This document shows positions 53,349 to 64,000 of a stretch of 64,000 bases of DNA, piece by piece; within the stretch, counting starts at the first letter, position 1; the number at the start of each line of letters is the position of its first letter. The translations under genes and the position numbers were made by a program. Source of the DNA: Rostratula benghalensis (taxonomy: Eukaryota; Chordata; Aves; Charadriiformes; Rostratulidae); assembly GCA_013399305.1 (NCBI GenBank), contig VXAI01000083.1, positions 2,400,674 to 2,464,673 of the forward strand, given 5' to 3'. The notes below the pieces were generated by a model. That model was not told where the DNA came from, ran no database searches, and saw nothing but the letters and a program-made list of their open reading frames with translations.

Positions 53349-53425
53349 NNNNNNNNNNNNNNNNNNNNNNNNNNNNNNNNNNNNNNNNNNNNNNNNNNNN
53401 NNNNNNNNNNNNNNNNNNNNNNNNN
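53349..53425. other. assembly gap (77 N)
   Basis: Run of undetermined bases. It is followed by A and T homopolymers (53426-53431 and 53459-53470), a typical reason for assembly failure. Frames spanning it are meaningless. Confidence 0.99.
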
Positions 53426-54543
53426 AAAAAAATTCACTTTGTTTAGTACATGTATTTGGTTTTTTTTTTTACATTTTTGGAAAGGTACTATGTAGTAGTG
53501 CACGCAAAGAGAAGAATTGCATATATCAATAAAACATACAGAGACTCTTTCAGATTTCCGTTTTTCAATTCTCACTCAATATAGTCATATACAAAAATTT
53601 GTTAAGTATCTTTTCTGAAAAAAATAGATGATGGTAAGAGTCTGCTTGAATTTGGTACTTTTTTTTGTGTGCTTGACTAATCACCCCATTATTTCCACCT
53701 GCCCTGGGACTCTTGTAGCAGTAAGAACACAGAATGGATGTTGCCACACTTGTAAGTAAACATGCAATATATTACTCTGTCCTTCCAATTCAAATTGAGA
53801 CATTATGCTTGTTGCACACTGTTCACACTTTGCTCTGCAGATAGTGTTATTAATTTACTTGAGTGCTTTTGATAGTAGTCATTATTATGTTACTTGTGTG
53901 CTTCCCAAATACTGGTTCTATTATTTTTTCAAAAACCTTATTAGATAAGAGGTGTTGTTATTGCCACTACTAAATAATCATGTAAGGTAAAAAAGGATTT
54001 GACCAAAATATCAGCTAATCTTGATTTTCTGGTTGGCATAAAAGTTCAAATTTGTAAGTAATTTGTATGATAAGGTGCTGTATGTTCAGATATGTCCCAA
54101 TGATTACATTTGCAAGTGCTGAAAAAACCCCTTACCTTAATATATGAAGCTGTTCACTAAGAAGGCATGGAAAACAAAAATAGTTGATACTACTAAAAAA
54201 GTTTAATAAATGACTGTCTAACCACATGCTAATTCTGACACTCCTAATGACATTTTTGGCGTCTACTTACTTAATAATTTGAAATATCAAAAATTAATTG
54301 ACAAGCATGTAAAGCATTCATGCAATGAGAAATAATAATGCATATTATGTGACATTAAAAAAAGCCAGTATATATTGAGCCTAAAATTTTACATTTTGTT
54401 AATGATACTGGTAACTAGCAAGTTGCTTTTGTCAATTTCCTGTTAGGACAAATTTCTGTCCTTCTCTTGTTCTCTCTTCTCCATTTATACCCAAAACTTA
54501 GAATAGAATTAATAAAATACATAGAAAAATCTACAACATAATA
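53426..54543. other. unannotated noncoding DNA
   Basis: AT-rich, no gene or repeat recognised. Confidence 0.5.
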
Positions 54544-54576
54544 ATATTACACATAATATGTTATTATGTGTAATAT
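54544..54576. repeat. perfect AT-rich inverted repeat, 14-bp arms
   Basis: ATATTACACATAAT at 54544-54557 and ATTATGTGTAATAT at 54563-54576 are perfect reverse complements around a five-base loop. It would form a stable hairpin or cruciform for such an AT-rich sequence. It does not sit at the end of any recognised element. Confidence 0.9.
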
Positions 54577-56189
54577 ATAAGCTTACACAGATTTGAATAC
54601 ACAGAAATCTAAGGAACACCTAAAAGCCTCTTGCATAAAAGCCATACAGCATGATATTCCAAAGCAGGTCCAAAACATAAGGCTATTGACTTTGGTGCTT
54701 TAGCTTAATTGAATAGACTAAGTTGCGTCCCAGAAAGCCTAACTTTTACCCTGCTTAATATTAGGTAATAGTAAGGATAAAGATTAATATCCATTTTGAG
54801 AAATGAATGTGGTAATACTAAGAAGTGTATATTACTATTTGCATCTTTCGTAATCCACATTCAGCTGCCCCAAGCCCCAATAGTGCAAGAACAGTTTGTC
54901 ACAGGGGATGCTCACAGTTGAGCAAATTCAATCAGCAAACTTACTCTCTGCGACTGCACCTTGTTCCTTTCTTGTTTGTGCACAGTCATGGCCAGCCAGA
55001 CATGAAAATGGTCATACCTAAGTATTTCTGCTTCCATACGGGATCTAAAAATCCTGACTCCTTATGAAATTCAGGATTTCATCCGCACTTGAACACTTCT
55101 TCCTGATGACAGTCAAATTAGGGGACTTTTAACGACCTACCCCTAACATTTACTGTTCTTGGAAAACATCCTGCTACTGCAGCTTTCCTGCCTTGGCAGT
55201 TCTACAGGATATCGCAACTCAGTGTTACGAAGGAGTGTAGGAAGGGAAAAATACACAAGTGGAAAACTCAAAAGCAATGTGAAAACAAAGGAGTAAAAAC
55301 ATTCCAACTATTAGATTAGTAAAAGTATTACAACTATTAGATCACCAAAACACATCAGTGAAGGAGCTAAAAAAAAAAAGAAAGAATGTCTTAAATCTGG
55401 TTAATTTCATAAGTATATTAGCCCCACATTCCTACTGCGTTTAAATTTCTATTAATTCATAACTGCAGTGTTTGTGTTTGCAGCATTAGTTTGACCAAAA
55501 AATAGTAAAGCAATCTTATGCTTTTTCTATTAAAAAAAGAAAAAGAAAAAGAAAAGGGGATCATACTTTGATTTAGGTTCTTATAATCTGACAGCCTTAA
55601 CTTCATTGCTATGTAAGAAGATGGAGAAAATGATTTATTGTTGACTGTCATTCTTTCTGGAGATGAATAATCTTCTTTCTCAGTATTAAAGTGGCTTTCA
55701 GGCAAATCAATCAACCATAGATCATGTCATAAGACTTTCTACTGATGTTAATAAAGCATTTGGTAATAAGGAGCTTTATGTGTTGTATTTATGGACACAG
55801 AAATACTATAATAACCTCTTTAAAAAGGGACAATCTTGTCTGCGATATTGTTTTAAAAAAAAGTTTAGCACACACATAAGTTTTTTAATTCTCCAGCATA
55901 TACTGTATGTAAGAGAGCAACATTTTGCTAAAATTCTTTCTCCAATAAATGGAGCAAGTCAGGATTACAACAGTCAACTGAAGATGCAGAATGTATGAGT
56001 AATAGAAATAATGTAAATCGAGGTATTTCACTGTGAAATTTAGCACTCTTTAATATTCTAATGTTCCTATATAACCAAAAGATTGTCTTGTAGTTTAGAA
56101 GTGGAAAAGAGATGTATTAATGTGGAACAGCATATAAAGCTAAAGCCTGCTTTAAAACTGCTTCTTCTTCTATTGTATATATCATAATG
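54577..56189. other. unannotated noncoding DNA
   Basis: AT-rich. A (AAAAAG)n-like purine patch lies at 55532-55560. CAACTATTAGAT is repeated at 55305-55316 and 55331-55342. Frames at 54825-55067, 55457-55714 and 55780-55998 lack domains. Confidence 0.45.
55532..55560. repeat. (AAAAAG)n simple repeat
   Basis: Purine-only low-complexity run with AAAAAG spacing, ending AAAAGGGGA. Confidence 0.85.
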
Positions 56190-56265
56190 GAACAACATAA
56201 TGAAATGTCAGAACTGAAGAACACACAACATTGCCTAGTCTAACTTCAGCATAAAGGTAGGGTAA
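56190..56265 (-). mobile_element. possible CR1 3' tail remnant
   Basis: ATGAAATGTCAGAACTG is followed by TTGCCTAGTCTAACTTCAGCATAA. This resembles the antisense CR1 3' tail pattern, in which a CATCTAGTCTGAC-type word follows the GGAA..GACC part. The similarity is short and no coding part is recognisable to the right. Confidence 0.28.
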
Positions 56266-58783
56266 TTTTGAGGTCAGGTATTCACAGAAGTGGGGAATTT
56301 AAATTATCTATGAATTCTTTCAAGTTACTGAAAATTCATTACCTCCATATCTCCAATAATAAGGAAAAATGACATTAACTGGAGAATTTAAATATTTAGA
56401 GGAATGACTGAATTATGACTTACCTTATGGTCATCAAATTCAGTTTTGCAATTGAACAATGAAAGAATTAGTAGTACATCAAAAGGCTTCTGAGAAATAA
56501 AGAATTTACTTTCCAAAAACTAAAATTGTGACTTAAATTATTTGCACGTGTCAAATATTTAACCCTGCAGGATGATCTTTGATCTCCTTGGTTTGGACAT
56601 GACATTTGTTATAATTTCTTGAATACAGGTTGCCTACTAAAGAATAGCTGCAAGTAGTATAAAAGCAAATGAGTCATTTGAATGATCTAAATGGCTGTCA
56701 TGATCATGTCTGTTTATATTTGCAGTGATAGGGAAGTTACTTGCTTATAGATGTGGCATGAAAGCACAGACATTTTCATTTTTGAGCAGAGACTTTCCCT
56801 GTAGGAGTGAACAATCCTCAGCTAGAAAGAGTGACACCACAAGGAAATACAGACAAGGCACAGTTAAAGAACTAGCAACATTAGGAGACTCCTTGTAACA
56901 GTACAAAAACTGAATTTTGAACCTCATGTGGGGGAAAATCAGATACTTAAAGGATTCAGAAAATAATTGCAGGGACAGTGAAGTGGGCAAATAAAGTGAT
57001 CTGAGGAGCTGTGGGTTTTATGTTCACAAGGAAGCCATTTCATTGCTGGTAGTTCAAAGATTAGAGACTGCAGTGAAACACTTAATCTGGTGTGCAGATT
57101 GTGTACATGGGGGGGAAGAGTTAAAGACTTTAAGTTTGTCTAAGGTCAGTAATTCCTTGATTCCTCAGCAATTACTAGGTAAGGGCACAGATTTTGAGTT
57201 GGTCAGAATATGAACTACTTCTAACAGTACCAAAGGTTTTCATTTCTGAATAATATATAGCAATTCCCACAGTATCTTTTTTCATAGCTGAAACAAGTGA
57301 AAACAGCATTCACCCCAACTTCTAAATGTTCTTAGAACTGGTGATGCAAGTACATTATGCCAGCACAACCAAGCCTCCAAACATTTGAGTTTAATTTTAC
57401 TTTCAAGTGTTGTTGCACTGTTTTGCCATCTCTGCAAATCCTTGGCTAAAAATTTAATTGCAATTATCACATTCTAATTAATGCTTTATTTTTTTATTAG
57501 TCTTCACTATTTATCATTTTCAATCCAGAGATTGCAGTGGGAAAGGATTTAGTAGCCTCGTATGTGTGAATTTGGGTTGAAGAAGCCAGTTATATCAGTT
57601 ATCTGGTTATACTGCTGTGTTATTTGCTATCCCGGTAGCACTGAATTAGATTGCTAGAGTACAACCTTTACAATCTGTCACTTTTCCAGATCTTTTAAGT
57701 GCCATTGATGTCATCCTAGAAATTTCAATCACTAGAGTGGGAATAGCTTTGGAAATTATTGATGTCTATAATAAGGCAATATGTCACAGCAACAATGTCA
57801 TTTATGTATGAATTCCAGCCTGTGTATATATTAAACGAAACAGGAGACAAAGCAGTCAAAAAACTTTCCAAAATAATTCAGAAGTCATTGAGAGAAGATA
57901 ATTTGGTCAGTCAACAAACAAAGAAGGAAAGCCAAAAAACTAATTCTGGCTGCTGCAGGCTGAAGAAGGATACGTTAATTTACAATACAAGTAATATTCT
58001 ACTTTTGCACCCAGTTGTGAGAACCCACACAAATGGCAATAAAATCACTCTCAAGAACCAGAGGGTGTTTATACCTACATACTGTAAGGTAGACTTATTA
58101 CACCTATATGCTAGCATGCTTTTTCTTAGAAACAGGTCCCTTTCACGTTCCTTTCCTACAATTAATGTTCTCATCCATGACTCTTTCAATGTAAACTTAT
58201 TACAACAGTCAAAATATTGTTCAGCAGTGTACAAGATTTTATATGGAATTTAAGAAATTTAGTATTTGTAGAAGTTGACATATTTTCTTATTTGAATAAC
58301 TGGTATAAAATGCAGATACAGATAATACCTCACAGCTTCCAATTACTGGAGTTAAAACCATCTATTAACTCATACTTCTATTTTTTTTCAACTAAAGCAT
58401 AAGTAAAATATTAATCTTATTAAAGCATATATTGCCAATATTAATGTCATTAAAGAAAGCATATGTAGAAAACTATATGGTATTAATATTAAATTAAACT
58501 GAATTCAGATTACTGAAAATCCAGTAGATAAAAAAATGTTGACCAAAGCATTATCAACGTAATAGAGGAAAGAACATCATCACTAAAATATAAGTCATAG
58601 CTGACCTTTCTTACAGAATATCATATTTCAGTTATAAGAGTATCCATAAATGTTATCATCAAGAATGTTAATTCCTTTACTCATCTAAATAGTTGCTTAA
58701 ACTGGGGAGGAAATCCTGAAGGCAGCAAAAAAATATACAAACGTTGTTACTGTTGAAATAAAAGTCAAGAATATACGGAGTCC
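56266..58783. other. unannotated noncoding DNA, including the longest open frame
   Basis: A 164-codon plus-strand frame (57759-58253) is the longest in the window. Its translation is rich in K, N, I and S as expected from AT-rich DNA. It has no signal peptide, repeats or domain I recognise, and an 84-codon frame overlaps it on the other strand. I do not call it a gene. The rest is AT-rich and featureless. Confidence 0.4.
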
Positions 58784-58799
58784 GTAAATAGCTATTTAC
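58784..58799. promoter_or_regulatory. perfect 16-bp palindrome of two forkhead-type sites
   Basis: GTAAATAGCTATTTAC is self-complementary. It consists of two head-to-head GTAAATA words, each fitting the RTAAAYA consensus of FOX transcription factors, separated by GC. About one 16-bp palindrome is expected by chance in a window this size, so function is unproven. Confidence 0.3.
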
Positions 58800-59899
58800 C
58801 TCTAGTAACAAATTATACATGAAGGATATCTATAAAATTGTATTTTTTAATGCATTTTTATATGTATATATGTAAGTTGTACATCAAATATTAGAAACTA
58901 CATCTGCAAAAAATGTAGCCTAGTCCTGCATACCACCTATAATATAAAGGTGGCAGTAATGTAATACCACTGGCTGATCTGTTTCTCTAGAGTCATGTGA
59001 TGTAGAGTCACATTTCTGCAGAACGTGTCAATGACATTTTTATTCCAATAGTAACATATACTCACTTCCAATATAGTAATAACTGTAGATAACAAGCAAT
59101 AATAGAAACTGCACTGATACCCATATATTACTTTCCCTTTCCATTCCTTTTTACTATTACTTTTTGCCTTTATGCAATCATTATAGGTGGGACATTAAGT
59201 GCAGCTACAGGCATCTTGGATAACACTGCTGTAATAGCCAGAAATCTCAAACATCGCTATTTAAAGATAGGCTCTCAAAACAATCCTCTGACACTTAATG
59301 AAAATCAATATGCATAGAAACACACAGGGACTTCAATTTAGGTGAAATGTAGATTTTTTGGAAGAGGCTAGTCATGTAATTTTTCATGTCTCCCTTTCTG
59401 TATGCCTTAATTGGGCTTGGTTTCCCAAATACTCTGAATTGCTGAGCACCCATTACTGAAGACTACTGTCTTTCCTGGTTTTGGTGGCATGCAGATATGC
59501 TAGAAGCACCACATCCCTACCTAAAAGGGACCCACTACTTCAGTCTTTAGCAGACTGAGTCACGGTCAGAGTATGGTTCTCTTCAGAGTCCAAGGAGAGT
59601 GTAATTAAGGAAAAGAGACTGCATTTAGAACCAACACCATCACCAGAAATGTGCTATGTAAAAAACCTTATTTTAGTTTTAAACTCCTGCACTGGGAGCT
59701 GACACCTATTCATGATAGTGCATTGCTTTCAACACCCTTATACCAGCACCAAAGACTTTTCATCATGGAAATCTTAATAAACATTTAACTCCACCCGATA
59801 TGGCCTCTTTTCTTCCTATACCACAGTCATGGCAGGCATTTCTCACCTGTGAGTTTGCAGAGTGCTGATTGCCTGGCTGCAAAGAAGCTGAAGACACCC
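58800..59899. other. unannotated noncoding DNA
   Basis: AT-rich with TATATG-type stretches near 58860. No gene or repeat recognised. Confidence 0.5.
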
Positions 59900-60087
59900 A
59901 TCTCCCCTCCCCTTTGCTTATCTTATTTATATAAAGGCACTTGCTGCTGAAGCCAACAGCAATGGTAACTAGGCTGCTGTGATTTTTGTGGACTACTTGG
60001 GAGACTTCTGAACCTCAAAATGCAGACAAGACTTGATAAAGCACAATGGCTTTGTCTCCAGGAAATGGGAGGATTTTGTCTTGAGGT
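59900..60087 (+). promoter_or_regulatory. candidate core promoter and first exon
   Basis: A canonical TATATAAA lies at 59928-59935, preceded by a CTCCCCTCCCC tract (about 59903-59913) of the kind bound by Sp1/KLF factors. This predicts a start near 59960. About 125 bases further a TTGAG/GTAGGA site (GT at 60086-60087) would make a good splice donor. The interval is GC-richer than its flanks and has no long plus-strand frame, so a product, if any, would be a noncoding RNA or an untranslated first exon. All of this is inference from signals that also occur by chance. Confidence 0.25.
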
Positions 60088-60572
60088 AGGAGAGGGCATT
60101 CTTTCTGACCAGGGACAGATCCAGCAGCAATTCCTGGACAGCAGTCTCTGCTGTTGAATGTGATCTGCTGCCAGTTTCCCATGCATTCAGTGCTTGGGAA
60201 AACACTGACTGTCATCTCAGCATGTGTCTTTATTGCTCAGAAAATGCAGTTTACCTTTGAAGATGGGAATGGAAACTGATAGCAGTGCTGATCCATATCT
60301 AAACCTGAAGCGCTCTCCTACACCTTTGCAGTGGAAGCACAAGTCAGTAGAGTATAACTGAGCCTGAGGTGCCCACATGAGCAAACTCCCAATCAAAACC
60401 TTTCAAATTACCTGACATACACAATTTCATATACACAGGAGCAGGAAAGAGAGACCTATTAGCAAAGGTGGAAAAATCCTTATGACTTAAATTATGGAGG
60501 TGGAGATTATGATACTGTGCAAACTGTCCTTTTATAAATCCTTGTATATGTTTTAACAGGAGGTCAAACATT
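60088..60572. other. unannotated noncoding DNA
   Basis: 60088-60230 stays relatively GC-rich and contains several overlapping minus-strand frames without domains. The rest is AT-rich. Confidence 0.4.
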
Positions 60573-60628
60573 AAAAAGGAAAAGGAAAAAGAGGAAAAAG
60601 GAAAATAAAAGGGAAGAAGGAAAGGAAA
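60573..60628 (+). repeat. polypurine tract
   Basis: Fifty-six bases of A and G, interrupted by a single T at 60606, with AAAAGG-type units. Such tracts can form triplex DNA and are common low-complexity sequence. Confidence 0.85.
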
Positions 60629-61960
60629 TCTTGAAAATATTTTACCACCCTCTAGTGGCAGAATGTGAGATGAACGAGAACAGAAAAAGATTTAAAGAGT
60701 GTGCATCTATTTCTTCAGCTATCGAAAAGAAATTTTTAAAAAGATGTTTTGTAACATGCTGAATCGAAATAGGTATTTTAAGACACAATAGGAAGAAAAA
60801 TATCACTTCATTCAGTTAAGTATATCTTGTTTAATAAGAAACAGAACGTTCTGTCAAGTTAATTTTTTTATCAGCTTTACACATTCCACTGATTTCAAAG
60901 CTCACTAAAATATTTCAGATCTTAGAACATTAAAATTACATATAAGTAATCTGTCAAAACACAGAACAAGCATATAGGCATATAAGCCTCACTGAATGTC
61001 TGCAAGTCTTTCTCTCCCATCACTAGTTCAGGCTGCGGATTCCTAGCAAGTCTGCTAGGATATCAACTTTCAGCATGATCTTGAGTTACTTAATCAGTTA
61101 TTAGAGTGGTTGCTGTTTTTTTTCCTAACTTCCATATTATTATTATTTTTTTTAATATGTGGCTATATAGAAGCCTCAAAAACAGGATATGTTTATCTTG
61201 GAAGGCTGAAGACACTATACTACACTGATGTAAATTAACTGAACCAGCACACCTGACACAAAAGCATCTCCATGTGCACCAATATTGTATCCTCATGCTA
61301 ATTCTCAGTTAGAAGGTCCCAGGAATCTTTCCAAATGTTAATAGCTAAAATGCAGGCTGACCTCTTCATCAGAGCTAGGTCACTGCTAGGTAACCATTCA
61401 CTTAAAAATTTTGCATCACACTCTGTCTGAAAATTAGTCTTTTCTTGATGAAAAAGTCTTTAAATGGCTATTCAATAGAATTAAAATGAATCAATGTATT
61501 CTGCCCCTCCCAGCACCTCTAAACACACCAATTCTTCAATAGAGTAGTGGACACTGAGATACTGTGGGGAAAGCAGTACAGCTCTCAAAAGACAGCATAG
61601 TGTACTACACAAACATCTGCTGGATGTTTCCAGCTCCACTGGAAAGCAACGTAAATACCAAAAATTTGACCCCTGCAGAACCAGGTCAGTTGTCTGAAAA
61701 AATCAACAGATGAAGCCAGCAAAGCTTTGCAGAGTGCTATGTAGTACAGTACAGACTGAACAGCCTTTGTGGTGCTATTGCAGCTTAGTTTAGGGTCCAA
61801 GAGAAAATGTCTGGCTAGAACTGAGCTGCCTTGGCGCTACTGGTGTCCAGAAATACATAAAACACATACATTTGAGACAGTCTTGCAGAAAACCGTTTTG
61901 TCCTGCAGAGTATATTAGTTTCTCATTCAGCTGTGCAAAAACATTGATATCATTTTCAAT
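60629..61960. other. unannotated noncoding DNA
   Basis: AT-rich. Minus-strand frames at 61090-61296 and 61585-61800 have no recognised domain. Confidence 0.45.
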
Positions 61961-62122
61961 TCAGGCTGTGAAATGACCAAGAAAACAAGGCTTCATTTCT
62001 CTGGGAAAGGCCATACTTCCTTTCCTCAAAATGCTCCATTGTCCCTGCTTCAGGGCATAGTTAACAAAGTCAGTTGTTCTGAGTCTGATCTGCTTCTCTG
62101 AAGCTCTCTGGACCTGGCCACT
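61961..62122 (-). other. candidate terminal exon, minus strand
   Basis: On the minus strand a long pyrimidine tract (TTTTTTCCTTTGTTTTCCAG, complement of about 62123-62142) gives a strong acceptor-like site. It is followed by 53 open codons reading SGQVQRASEKQIRLRT and onwards to a stop at 61961. The stretch is charged (K, R, E and Q) and less AT-driven than other frames here. No family is recognised and no donor partner was identified. It may be chance or a piece of a noncoding transcript. Confidence 0.2.
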
Positions 62123-63291
62123 CTGGAAAACAAAGGAAAAAATCTCATTGTGCATCTTTATTATTCTGTTCCTCCAATTGCTCCTGCATTTCTGTGCCTG
62201 GGCCACTACTCCTTCACAAACATCCTACTGTCATTCCTGACCGTCACATTTCCTCACTTACAAACTATTCATGACTGATTCACTTCACCACCACTCTTGG
62301 CACCTACAGTGTTACCATCACTATTGTTTCTGTTTTGAACTTATCATTACAGCACTCTTCTATTTTTATGTCGTACTTCCTTACCTTGTTACTGTTCTCA
62401 CACCCTCCCTTTTTGGAAATTTCTGTCTTTAACAGAATTTTTTAAAGGAATTTTTCTATCTATTTGAATTTTTAAGGAAATTCTAATAGATATAATATAC
62501 TCCTTGGCAAAAATATACTAGGGAACTTTGAGAGTGTGTACCTTCAATCAACACAGAATATTATAAGTACAAGTACAGAATATTATACTAATTATCTACC
62601 TTTCAGTCAGTAATTACTTGGAGTCTCTAGTTTGCTTAAGTCCTTAAAATATTCCCACTGTTCATATTATATACAGTGTTAACAGAAAGTTGCTTTTTCA
62701 AGCAGTTTCTGAACCAATTTAACCTATGAATTTGTCAGAACTTTTCAACTGAAATTTACTTCTGCGGGGATTCCACCCTCTATGAAACATTAACCACTGA
62801 GTAGCAATCGCTAAAGCTCCTTTATCAAACACCATGCATCAAATACCATCAAATCAAATAATGTCACACACAATGTTCTACTGCAAGCAAATTACTGTAT
62901 GTTTGCAGATCCTTCTTTTCCAACTGTAGCTCCTTGTAAAATGTGGCTACTAACTGAAATGAGAGGCCACAGTAATCCTTGGACCTCAGAGGCAATTGAT
63001 CTCTTGTAACTTTCTTCCTGTTGTAGTCTACACAAAAGATACAACTGTGATATGGTACGAACAAATTTTCTGCCATTTTTTTTCTCAATCAATTTTTCCT
63101 GGTGGAATGACAAATACCAGTTCCACCAGATGATAAACATCAACTCATTATAGATCACTTAAAGCTTGAGTCTAAACTTACTATGTATTACTTTCTAAAT
63201 CTAAATGCCAATATTATACTTAGGTTTATGGATTTAGATATATAAACCTATTTACCTTTCTGCATCAGAGCTTGCTTCTCTTTTGGAAATA
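62123..63291. other. unannotated noncoding DNA
   Basis: AT-rich to moderately AT-rich. Overlapping minus-strand frames at 62864-63158 have no domain. The word ACAGAATATTATA is repeated near 62555 and 62575. No repeat family recognised. Confidence 0.45.
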
Positions 63292-63317
63292 ACTAGTTAC
63301 TTTTGCAAGTAACTAGT
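63292..63317. repeat. perfect inverted repeat, 11-bp arms
   Basis: ACTAGTTACTT at 63292-63302 and AAGTAACTAGT at 63307-63317 are perfect reverse complements around the loop TTGC. A tight hairpin, not associated with a recognised element. Confidence 0.9.
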
Positions 63318-64000
63318 ACTGATGACAGAATCATCCAAACCACTCAAACAGCTCCTATGATCTGCTGATGAGTTAATCCATTTATGCTTTCACCTTTCCT
63401 GCAATGTAAAGAGCTAACAAGCTGATTTAAATTTTGGTGCTTTACACCCAGCATTTTTATAGACATAGAATGGGAAAACATCTGACAGCATAAACCACAA
63501 CTGTTGTGCAATCTCTAAGCACACAGAACAATCTGGTAAAGAGCACAGATGCCAAGACATTCTGTAGCTTGTTTCAAGTTCTTAACTTTTCACAGCCTAA
63601 TCTGGATTGGAGTCAATAATAATTGGGACAATAAGGTCAGGAAGAAGAAAGGACAGGTTTACAATACTGTATGCTATATCTGACAACCCCCCCTCAGACT
63701 TTTGACGAAAGAATCTTTTTCTAAGTGCAGTTTTAGACACCAGTCATCCAGGATGGGGAAAAAAACATAAATTTGTGCACCAGAGTTGAGTAGTGACTGC
63801 ACACTTTGATCCTTGGGTCAGGATCCTCACAGATCTGGAAAAAACGACAATGAGAAGCAAAACTTATAGTCACATGCACCCTCACTTTCTCTGTATTTCA
63901 GACAATTTGAAAAAGAGAGAGAATCAAGGCAAAACCATATAGAAGTCTTTCCAAACTTTTCAACCAGATCTGATAGAGGTCCCTTACCACCCCCCTCCGC
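63318..64000. other. unannotated noncoding DNA
   Basis: AT-rich end of the window with short C-runs near 63687 and 63990. No gene or repeat recognised. Confidence 0.5.

Noticed and set aside
52538..58212. TTACAACAGTCAA occurring near 52538, 55965 and 58199
   Set aside because: Thirteen-base matches are expected by chance at this scale, and similarity does not extend into the flanks.
57759..58253. 164-codon open frame, the longest in the window
   Set aside because: Composition follows the AT-rich DNA, no domain or signal is visible, an 84-codon frame overlaps on the other strand, and no promoter or splice context is evident.
1..64000. CRISPR arrays, operons, tRNA or rRNA genes, bacterial or phage systems
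   Set aside because: No spaced direct repeats, ribosome-binding sites, cloverleaf-forming segments or dense coding were seen. The CR1 and LTR content shows this is vertebrate nuclear DNA.

Overview
The window looks like a stretch of bird nuclear DNA, either intergenic or deep intronic, with no protein-coding gene I can support. It is AT-rich, low in CpG and poor in repeats. The mobile elements I can recognise are CR1-type non-LTR retrotransposon fragments and one endogenous-retrovirus LTR of a kind I know from birds. CR1 also occurs in crocodilians and turtles, so 'bird' rests on the LTR, the sparse repeats and the CR1 subtype together. No open frame exceeds 164 codons. None of the longer ones outside the CR1 copies resembles a protein family I know.

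Layout. 455-1086: a 5'-truncated minus-strand CR1 carrying the end of its reverse-transcriptase (RT) frame. 12287-12344: a probable minus-strand CR1 3' tail. 13230-13700: a much older plus-strand CR1/L3-like remnant that still shows the start of the RT domain in broken frames. 19980-20400: the most GC- and CpG-rich pocket, unexplained, with splice-like signals. 21650-22095: an old minus-strand CR1/L3-like RT core with motif A and the motif B region. 25085-25335 and 27867-27920: CpG-retaining blocks that could be conserved enhancers. 25671-25738: an exact 34-bp tandem duplication. 44325-44708: a better preserved minus-strand CR1 3' end. About 50995-51427: a plus-strand ERV LTR with TATA box, polyadenylation signal and a G-quadruplex-prone tract near its expected start site. 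53349-53425: an assembly gap. 54544-54576, 58784-58799 and 63292-63317: inverted repeats, one of them a head-to-head forkhead-type site. 59900-60087: a TATA-containing, promoter-like segment followed by a possible splice donor.

Nothing here forms an operon or pathway. The mobile elements are decayed passengers, and the regulatory and exon candidates are inferences from local sequence only. The strongest observations are the two ancient CR1/L3 remnants, because RT motifs can be read in them, and the LTR. The remaining intervals are ordinary AT-rich noncoding DNA with homopolymer runs.
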